Assembly (NCBI GenBank): GCA_014384665.1
Contig: JACNFI010000423.1
Coordinates: 1-10,506 of the forward strand
Reading direction: 5' to 3'
DNA: 10,506 nt
DNA from: Candidatus Cloacimonadota bacterium
GTDB lineage: Bacteria; Cloacimonadota; Cloacimonadia; JGIOTU-2
Positions 5,721 through 10,506 of this stretch are shown here, piece by piece. The position numbers and the translations under genes were made by a program. Below the pieces are notes generated by a model. That model did not search any database. It was not told where the DNA came from and saw nothing but the letters and a program-made list of their open reading frames with translations. Each line of letters starts with the position of its first letter. Position 1 is the stretch's first letter.

Positions 5721-6263
5721 ATGGTAAGTATTGATTATACGCTTATTTTAGTCATTGTAAACTTCATACTGCTTCTTATAATCCTGAAGAAGTTGCTCTA
5801 CAAACCTTTGATGAACTATCTGGCTCAGAGAGAGAAGCAGATAAAGGATGACCTTGATGGCGCAAAGCAGAATAAAATTGATTCAGAGAAACTGCTGGAA
5901 TCCCAGAAAAAGACACTTCAAGAAGCAAGAAAAGAGGCAAGAGAACTCAGAGATGAAGTCATAAAGAATGCAAAGATATCAGGTGAAAAGATTGTTCAGG
6001 ATGCTCATGCCCAAAAAGAAGTAGTTGTTAATGAAGCCCAAGAAATCATCCAGTCAGAAGTAAAAAAAGCAAAAAGAAGCATTGAAAAAGAGATTGGTCG
6101 GTTTGTCGTATCCCTCACGGATAAAATCATAGGCAAAAAATTCACAAAAGAACAGGATTTGAAACTGATAGATGAACTTATCAAATCAGAAATGAAAGAG
6201 AAGAAGGAGAGCAAGCCCGTTCTCCGTAGTTCCGATTCAATCGGGACGAAGGATGAAAGTTGA
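5721..6263 (+). CDS. atpF: ATP synthase Fo subunit b
   Basis: The 180-aa b-subunit is the peripheral stalk linking subunit a to F1. One N-terminal membrane helix (about residues 7-27) is followed by a long charged helix (about 32-160) rich in Lys, Glu, Gln and Ala, typical of the b coiled coil. CAGGAG lies 8 bases before the ATG. It is about 24 residues longer than E. coli b. The last 18 or so residues (SKPVLRSSDSIGTKDES) have a different composition and are encoded by a stretch containing a 19-bp inverted repeat (6229-6247), so the tail may come from a small palindromic insertion. The stop overlaps the TTG start of atpH. Confidence 0.96.
   Translation: MVSIDYTLILVIVNFILLLIILKKLLYKPLMNYLAQREKQIKDDLDGAKQNKIDSEKLLESQKKTLQEARKEARELRDEVIKNAKISGEKIVQDAHAQKEVVVNEAQEIIQSEVKKAKRSIEKEIGRFVVSLTDKIIGKKFTKEQDLKLIDELIKSEMKEKKESKPVLRSSDSIGTKDES
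6229..6247. repeat. Inverted repeat inside the atpF 3' end
   Basis: GTTCCGATT and AATCGGGAC form a 9-bp stem with one G-T wobble around a single C. It lies in the last codons of atpF, just before the atpH ribosome binding site at 6248-6253. Related CCCGA/TCGGG palindromic cores occur near 10271-10282 and 10434-10438, suggesting a dispersed small repeat family. Confidence 0.7.
6248..6253 (+). promoter_or_regulatory. Ribosome binding site deciding the TTG start of atpH
   Basis: GAAGGA ends 6 bases before TTG 6260. The nearby ATG at 6253-6255 is in another frame and stops after four codons, so TTG is the best start. It forms a TTGA overlap with the atpF stop. Confidence 0.65.
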
Positions 6264-6790
6264 TTAAGAACATTATTGCCAGCCGATATTCTGTTGCGCT
6301 TGTCAACGCATTTTCAGATAACGAGTTAAAAGCATTAGAAAAGGAAGTGGATTTTTTCGTCAGATTTTTGCATGATAATTCTGAAATTGAAGAATTTTTT
6401 CTCTCGCCAGTTATTGATGACAAAATCAAAAAAGATGTGCTGGATAAACTGGCAGAAGGTTTAGAAATCAGCCAAAAGTTTCATAATTTCCTAAAAGTGC
6501 TGATAGACAAGGACAGAATATATTTTCTGCAAGATATTTGTAAGGAGATAATCAGACGAATTCATGGGCGGCTTAATATTCAAGACCTTGAACTTGTTAC
6601 TGCTCGTCCGATTAGCAATGAAATTGTGGGAAAGATACGGAATTTTGTCAGCAAATATGTTTCTGGAGAAATTCATTTTACGCATCGTATAGATAAGCGA
6701 ATTAAAGGTGGATTTATTGCATATAATGAGAATCTTGCTGTGAATGCCTCAATAGAAAATAATCTGGTAAATATAGAAAGAGAATTTTAA
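6260..6790 (+). CDS. atpH: ATP synthase F1 subunit delta (OSCP)
   Basis: This 176-aa delta subunit connects the top of the alpha/beta hexamer to the b stalk. The N-terminal helical bundle starts with the typical IIASRYSVALVNAF, and the C-terminal domain contains the conserved IKGGFIAYNENLAVNASIENNL pattern. Length matches the family (E. coli 177 aa). Translation starts at TTG overlapping the atpF stop by four bases, implying coupling. A 55-bp gap follows before atpA. Identification is confident despite the generally low conservation of delta, because of both motifs and context. Confidence 0.95.
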   Translation: MIKNIIASRYSVALVNAFSDNELKALEKEVDFFVRFLHDNSEIEEFFLSPVIDDKIKKDVLDKLAEGLEISQKFHNFLKVLIDKDRIYFLQDICKEIIRRIHGRLNIQDLELVTARPISNEIVGKIRNFVSKYVSGEIHFTHRIDKRIKGGFIAYNENLAVNASIENNLVNIEREF

Positions 6791-6845
6791 TCCCGAGAAC
6801 GCTTTTGCAAATAAATCTAATCAAAAAATTTTTTAGGAGAACTAA

Positions 6846-8402
6846 ATGAAGATTCAACCAGATGAAATCAGCAGAATTATAAAAGAGAAGATAGAAAAAT
6901 ATAGCTATCAAGTGGATGTGGCGGAAGTTGGCAGAGTAATTGAAGTTGGTGATGGCATCGCTCGCGTATATGGATTGAAAAATATTATGGCAAGCGAACT
7001 TGTGCTTTTTGACAATGATGTATATGGGATGGCTCTAAATTTGGAGGAAGATAATGTTGGGTGCATCATTCTTGGCGAATGCGACCAGATTAAAGAAGGA
7101 GACATTGTTAAAAGGACAAAGAATATTGTGCAGGTGCCAGTTGGAGAAGAACTTTTGGGTAGAATAATCAATCCTCTTGGTTTACCACTGGATGGAAAAG
7201 AGCGAATTGAGACAAAAAGGGCAATGCCAATAGAAAGAAAAGCCCCTGGAGTTGTCCAGCGCCAGCCAGTAAAAGAACCTTTACAAACAGGTTTAAAGGC
7301 AATTGACTCTATGATTCCAATCGGAAGAGGACAGCGGGAATTGATAATTGGCGACAGACAAACCGGCAAAACCGCATTGGCAGTAGATACTATCATAAAT
7401 CAGAAAGATACAGATGTGTATTGCGTTTATGTTGCGATTGGACAGAAGCGTTCAACTGTGGCAAAAGTTGTTGAAGCACTGAAAGAGCACAATGCTCTTG
7501 ATTATACAGTCATTGTTTCTGCAACTGCTTCGGTTTCTCCTTCAATTCAATATATTGCTCCGTATTCTGGAGCCACAATTGGTGAGTTTTTCAGAGACCA
7601 AGGAAAACATTCTTTGGTAATATATGATGACCTGTCAAAGCATGCAATTGCATACAGACAGTTATCTTTGCTTCTTAGAAGACCACCGGGTAGAGAAGCA
7701 TTTCCCGGCGATGTGTTTTATCTTCATTCTCGTCTTCTGGAAAGAGCATCAAAATTGAATGACGAACTTGGTGGCGGTTCATTAACTGCTTTACCAATCA
7801 TAGAAACCCAGGCAAGCGACATCTCTACTTATATTCCAACCAATGTGATTTCCATAACTGACGGACAGATTTATTTGGAAACTAAACTGTTCTACTCAGG
7901 AGTAAGACCAGCGATTAATGCAGGACTTTCTGTTTCGCGAGTTGGTGGAAATGCACAAATCAAAGCAATGAAGGATGTGGCTGGAAAACTGCGTATGGAG
8001 CTGGCTCAATTCCGCGAATTAGAGGCATTTGCAAAATTCGGTGCAGAACTGGATAAAGCAACACAGCAACAACTTACTCGCGGTTATCGTTTAGTAGAAG
8101 TGCTTAAGCAAGACCAATATGTTCCAATCCCTGTTGAAAAACAAATTGCTGTGATTTTTATGGCATATAATGGTTATCTGGATGATTTGCCATTGGAAAT
8201 TGTCCCAGTTGTAGAAAAGGAAATTTTTGAAATAATGGGCACTGAATATAAAGAATTGGGCAAGAAGTTGCTTCAACCTGAAGGAATTAATGAGGAAATT
8301 GAGAAGGAACTGCATAAATTTTGTAAAGAAGTAAAATCCAATTTTGAGCATGAAGTCATTAAATCTTCAGAAACAGAGAAACCTGAAACAAAAGAGAAGT
8401 AA
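6846..8402 (+). CDS. atpA: ATP synthase F1 subunit alpha
   Basis: This 518-aa alpha subunit carries the non-catalytic nucleotide site and supplies the arginine finger to the catalytic beta site. An N-terminal beta-barrel spans about residues 25-95. The P-loop is GDRQTGKT at 169-176, the Walker B strand is LVIYDD at 257-262, and SVSRVGGNAQ contains the arginine finger R365. The helical C-terminal domain follows from about 380. Length is close to E. coli (513 aa), with a short charged tail ending in KPETKEK. AGGAGA lies five bases before the ATG. The stop overlaps the atpG start by one base. Nothing in the sequence suggests loss of function. Confidence 0.99.
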   Translation: MKIQPDEISRIIKEKIEKYSYQVDVAEVGRVIEVGDGIARVYGLKNIMASELVLFDNDVYGMALNLEEDNVGCIILGECDQIKEGDIVKRTKNIVQVPVGEELLGRIINPLGLPLDGKERIETKRAMPIERKAPGVVQRQPVKEPLQTGLKAIDSMIPIGRGQRELIIGDRQTGKTALAVDTIINQKDTDVYCVYVAIGQKRSTVAKVVEALKEHNALDYTVIVSATASVSPSIQYIAPYSGATIGEFFRDQGKHSLVIYDDLSKHAIAYRQLSLLLRRPPGREAFPGDVFYLHSRLLERASKLNDELGGGSLTALPIIETQASDISTYIPTNVISITDGQIYLETKLFYSGVRPAINAGLSVSRVGGNAQIKAMKDVAGKLRMELAQFRELEAFAKFGAELDKATQQQLTRGYRLVEVLKQDQYVPIPVEKQIAVIFMAYNGYLDDLPLEIVPVVEKEIFEIMGTEYKELGKKLLQPEGINEEIEKELHKFCKEVKSNFEHEVIKSSETEKPETKEK

Positions 8403-9268
8403 TGCCAAGTCTGAAAGAAATCAAACAACGAATTTCATCTGTAACAAGCACAAGACAGGTTACAAGCGCTATGAAAATGGTGTCCGCAGCTAAATTGCAA
8501 AAAGCACAGCAATGGATTCTTAATGCCAGACCATATTCTGACGAACTGGATAAGATTTTGCTCTCACTCGCAACCAGAACCAGAAGAGATGTTCATCCAT
8601 TACTTAGGGAAGCGAATCCGGAAGATGTGAAATCAATTGCAATAATCGTAGTAACCGCAGATAAAGGGCTTTGCGGCGCTTTTAATGTGAATATTATCAA
8701 AAAAACAGAACAGGTTATTAAAAACCATAAGAATAAAAATATTGAACTGATTTGTGTTGGCAAAAAAGGCGGAACTTATTTTAAAAAAAGAGGACATACT
8801 GTCCGAGAAGAGTATATTGATTTTTTTAATAAATTGAAATTTGACCACAGTCGCGACATTATGAATTTGGTTACATCTTCATTTTTAGAAGGCAGATACG
8901 ACCAAATTCTCATCGTGTATAATGAGTTCAAATCTGCTATTCAACAAAATGTTGTTGAAAAACAGCTGCTTCCTTTACACGAATTGGAAAAAACTGATGA
9001 CAGATTTCTTGCGTCATATCTCTTTGAACCTGAAGAGACTGCTTTGCTGGAAGAGTTAATAAAAAAGCACCTTGATGTCCAGATATGGCGAGTTCTCCTG
9101 GAGTCATCTTCAGCAGAACAGGGAGCACGAATGGCTGCAATGGATGCTGCAACTGATAATGCTGATGAAATGATAAAGGATTTGACTCTGGAATATCATC
9201 ACAAGCGGCAGGATAAGATTACTAAAGAAATAATTGAAGTGGCATCAACTGCTGAGGTGATAAGATGA
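8402..9268 (+). CDS. atpG: ATP synthase F1 subunit gamma
   Basis: The 288-aa gamma subunit is the central shaft. The N-terminal helix starts PSLKEIKQRISSVTSTRQVTSAMKMV and the C-terminal helix ends in the typical QGARMAAMDAATDNADEMI...KRQDKITKEIIEV block, so the protein is complete and normal in length (E. coli 287 aa). ATG overlaps the atpA TAA by one base. The last 113 bp before the final ten codons (9128-9240) are repeated almost exactly at 10066-10178, downstream of a toxin-antitoxin pair. The final residues here are VASTAEVIR, whereas the displaced copy reads VSSAAEVL. This suggests the present 3' end was exchanged or duplicated when the pair was inserted. Confidence 0.98.
   Translation: MPSLKEIKQRISSVTSTRQVTSAMKMVSAAKLQKAQQWILNARPYSDELDKILLSLATRTRRDVHPLLREANPEDVKSIAIIVVTADKGLCGAFNVNIIKKTEQVIKNHKNKNIELICVGKKGGTYFKKRGHTVREEYIDFFNKLKFDHSRDIMNLVTSSFLEGRYDQILIVYNEFKSAIQQNVVEKQLLPLHELEKTDDRFLASYLFEPEETALLEELIKKHLDVQIWRVLLESSSAEQGARMAAMDAATDNADEMIKDLTLEYHHKRQDKITKEIIEVASTAEVIR
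9128..9240 (+). repeat. Proximal copy of the atpG 3' duplication
   Basis: This 113-bp segment matches 10066-10178 at 111 positions; the mismatches are C9150/T10088 and G9190/A10128. The copies are in direct orientation, offset by 938 bp, with no clear homology before 9128. After 9240 only protein-level similarity remains. The segment lies within the intact atpG. Confidence 0.95.
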
Positions 9269-9371
9269 TTTTTTTATTTACCAAAAGGCAGGATAATACA
9301 AAGATAAAAATTAAAAATTATCTATTTTGCAGAGCTCATTAAAATTAATATGCAGATAGGAGAAAAATATT

Positions 9372-9608
9372 ATGAAAACAAATGGATTATCTGTTAGTTT
9401 ACCTGATAGTGAACTCAGGTTTATTAAAGAATATGCACGCACACATGGTTTAACAGTTTCGGAATTAATTATCCGTTATATTAAGAAATTACATAAACAT
9501 CAGCCAGGAACAATCCATCCAGATATTCAGAATATTACGGGTATTCTGCCAGTCAATATTAATTATAGGGATGAGTATATAGCCCATATTTTGGAGAAGC
9601 ATAAATGA
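9372..9608 (+). CDS. DUF6364-like antitoxin
   Basis: The 78-aa protein has an N-terminal ribbon-helix-helix-like segment: a beta strand LSVSLPDSEL, then helices RFIKEYARTHG and TVSELIIRYIKKL. A C-terminal region follows with IHPDIQNITGILP and DEYIAHILEKHK. This layout fits the DUF6364 antitoxins paired with PIN toxins: the RHH part would bind operator DNA and the tail would neutralise the toxin. AGGAGA at 9358-9363 lies 8 bases before the ATG. The stop overlaps the toxin start (ATGA), so the pair is translationally coupled. It probably represses its own transcription, as in related modules, but no clear operator palindrome was found in 9269-9371. Confidence 0.85.
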   Translation: MKTNGLSVSLPDSELRFIKEYARTHGLTVSELIIRYIKKLHKHQPGTIHPDIQNITGILPVNINYRDEYIAHILEKHK

Positions 9609-10021
9609 AAATTATGATTGATTTAAACATATTGCTTGATGTATTTCAAAAGCGGGAGCCTCATTATTATGCATCTTCAATGGTTCTTAATAAGGTCTTA
9701 ATGAATGAAATATCAGGAGATTTACCCGCACACGCAATAACTACCATTTACTACCTTGTTTTAAAATTTTCAAACAGAGATAAGGCAATTGAAGTTATTG
9801 ATTTGATTATTAAGCATTTTGGAATTGTCCCTGCTGACAAATCGGTTTTTATAAATGCCAGGGGTTTGAATATAAGTGATTTTGAAGATGCAGTTGTAGC
9901 AAGTCTTGCTAAATTTAATGATGACGATTTTATTATTACACGAAATGTGTCTGATTTTAAAAATTTTCCTGTGAAGGCAATGATGCCAACAGAATTTTTG
10001 GCTATAATTGAAAGCGTTTAA
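9605..10021 (+). CDS. PIN-domain toxin (VapC-like RNase)
   Basis: The 138-aa PIN protein opens with MKIMIDLNILLDVFQKR (D6), followed by a middle helix region (HAITTIYYLVLKF), SDFEDAVVASLA (D92, E94, D95), DDDFIITRNVSDFKN (D106-D108, D117) and MMPTEFL near the end. PIN toxins use clustered acidic residues to bind Mg2+ or Mn2+ and cleave RNA, often tRNA. The acidic residue usual after the first third is replaced by the TTIYY segment, which is common in the subfamily paired with DUF6364 antitoxins, so activity remains likely. It overlaps its antitoxin by four bases. The module lies exactly between the two atpG 3' copies, where atpD would follow in many operons. Confidence 0.88.
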   Translation: MKIMIDLNILLDVFQKREPHYYASSMVLNKVLMNEISGDLPAHAITTIYYLVLKFSNRDKAIEVIDLIIKHFGIVPADKSVFINARGLNISDFEDAVVASLAKFNDDDFIITRNVSDFKNFPVKAMMPTEFLAIIESV

Positions 10022-10065
10022 TCTGGTAAATTCTTTTAGAATATTCACCGAGGTAGTAATAAGTC

Positions 10066-10203
10066 CGAATGGCTGCAATGGATGCTGTAACTGATAATGC
10101 TGATGAAATGATAAAGGATTTGACTCTAGAATATCATCACAAGCGGCAGGATAAGATTACTAAAGAAATAATTGAAGTATCATCTGCGGCAGAAGTATTG
10201 TAG
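10066..10203 (+). pseudogene. atpG: Displaced atpG 3' end (second copy)
   Basis: Positions 10066-10178 repeat 9128-9240 with two mismatches. The frame continues to TAG at 10201-10203, encoding a 44-residue gamma C-terminus from the ATG at 10069 (MAAMDAVTDNADEM...EIIEVSSAAEVL). This fragment lacks the N-terminal 80% or so of gamma, so it cannot be a functional subunit alone. Its final nine codons differ in DNA from those of the intact atpG but encode a similar ending, so it looks like a genuine alternative gamma tail, not random drift. No ribosome binding site precedes it. Confidence 0.93.
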
Positions 10204-10256
10204 GACAACTTGCCAGTGAATTATAAATTCTGATATCAAAATCTAAAAATTGTAAT

Positions 10257-10433
10257 ATGAAACATACATGCCGACTTGTCGGGGCAAAGGAGAATGAAAA
10301 TTTAGGGGGACGGAATGCATAGATTTCAATTGCAATTGTTCCTAACAGGATTTGTAATCCTGTTTATTAAAACACCATTACAAATGGTGTTGGATCGTTT
10401 ATTTGAAAGCTATTTTCAGATGAAACATACATG
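10257..10433. repeat. 14-bp direct repeats flanking a palindrome cluster
   Basis: ATGAAACATACATG occurs exactly at 10257-10270 and 10420-10433, 163 bp apart. Both copies run into GC-richer sequence (CCGACTTGTCGG and TCCCGAA). The interval holds the twin hairpins. Confidence 0.8.
10344..10391. repeat. Twin 21-bp hairpins with complementary loops
   Basis: Hairpin 1 (10344-10364) has arms AACAGGATT / AATCCTGTT around TGT. Hairpin 2 (10371-10391) has arms AACACCATT / AATGGTGTT around ACA. Both stems are perfect over 9 bp, separated by 6 bases. The nine-base top of hairpin 1 (ATTTGTAAT) is the exact reverse complement of the top of hairpin 2 (ATTACAAAT). No T-run follows, so this is not a standard terminator. 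It resembles paired REP-like elements. Confidence 0.9.
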
Positions 10434-10506
10434 TCCCGAAAACAAATCAGTACACCCCATTAAATAGGAAAAGATTTAATCCCAGTGAAATGATTAAAAA
10501 GATTTC

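Larger units (their letters stand above)
10204..10506. other. Palindrome-rich non-coding region; no atpD
   Basis: No credible gene is seen in these 303 bases. They hold a CCGAC/GTCGG palindrome (10271-10282), two tandem 21-bp hairpins (10344-10391), a CAATTG doublet (10328-10339) and two copies of a 14-bp word ATGAAACATACATG (10257-10270 and 10420-10433). The atpD and atpC genes, often next after atpG, are absent up to the window edge. Confidence 0.75.

Noticed and set aside
6908..7396. 162-codon minus-strand ORF within atpA
   Set aside because: Shadow of the highly conserved atpA coding sequence with no recognisable domain or ribosome binding site.
9269..9275. T-run right after the atpG stop as a terminator
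   Set aside because: No GC-rich stem precedes the T-run, so an intrinsic terminator cannot be supported.
9284..9320. Faint similarity (GGCAGGATAA and nearby A/T-rich bases) between the antitoxin leader and the atpG 3' end, suggesting a third copy
   Set aside because: Only about ten contiguous bases match and the rest is low-complexity A/T sequence; chance is sufficient.
10315..10467. A 50-codon ORF (starting MHRFQLQLFL) with an AGGGGGA upstream
   Set aside because: It reads straight through both perfect hairpins and the 14-bp repeat; its amino acids are dictated by the repeats. More likely spurious than a gene.

Overview
The window is AT-rich bacterial DNA built around most of an F-type ATP synthase operon, all on the + strand. 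In order: an M23 (LytM-type) peptidase (277-816, with an apparent membrane anchor encoded upstream but cut off by a TAG codon), a bactofilin (831-1202), atpZ (1186-1425), atpI (1406-1792), an AlbA_2/HATPase_c_4 protein (1847-3511), an 11-bp tandem repeat array, a small remnant resembling the N-terminus of a type III restriction Res subunit, then atpB, two different atpE genes, atpF, atpH, atpA and atpG (3861-9268). A DUF6364-like antitoxin/PIN toxin pair (9372-10021) follows, then a second partial copy of the atpG 3' end (10066-10203) and about 300 bp of non-coding, palindrome-rich DNA. atpD and atpC are not in the window.

The enzyme half is a nearly complete Fo sector plus the alpha, gamma and delta subunits. 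The most unusual part is the rotor. One c-subunit gene encodes three fused hairpins (242 aa) and the next a single hairpin (79 aa). The single hairpin has Glu at both ion-site positions (E29, E62), plus S63 and Y67, resembling the two-carboxylate Na+ site described for Fusobacterium nucleatum. In the triple protein, hairpin 1 has E30/E63, hairpin 2 has N112/Q145 (no carboxylate), and hairpin 3 has I192/E225. If both proteins enter one ring, some ring positions would not carry ions, which would change the ion-to-ATP ratio. This is analogous to, but different in architecture from, the mixed rotor of Acetobacterium woodii.

The operon appears to have been invaded twice by defence- or addiction-type cargo. 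The first insertion (about 1793-3860) separates atpI from atpB. The second is bounded by a 113-bp duplication of the atpG 3' end (111/113 identical, 938 bp apart). This leaves an intact atpG upstream and a displaced atpG tail downstream, as in insertion with a long target duplication or integration that rebuilds a gene's 3' end.

Organism: an uncultivated, probably anaerobic bacterium is likely. AT-rich DNA, the bactofilin/M23/atpZ neighbourhood, an atp cluster without atpDC and tandem palindromic repeats are compatible with the FCB superphylum or nearby candidate phyla. This is inference; no marker gene here allows firm placement.
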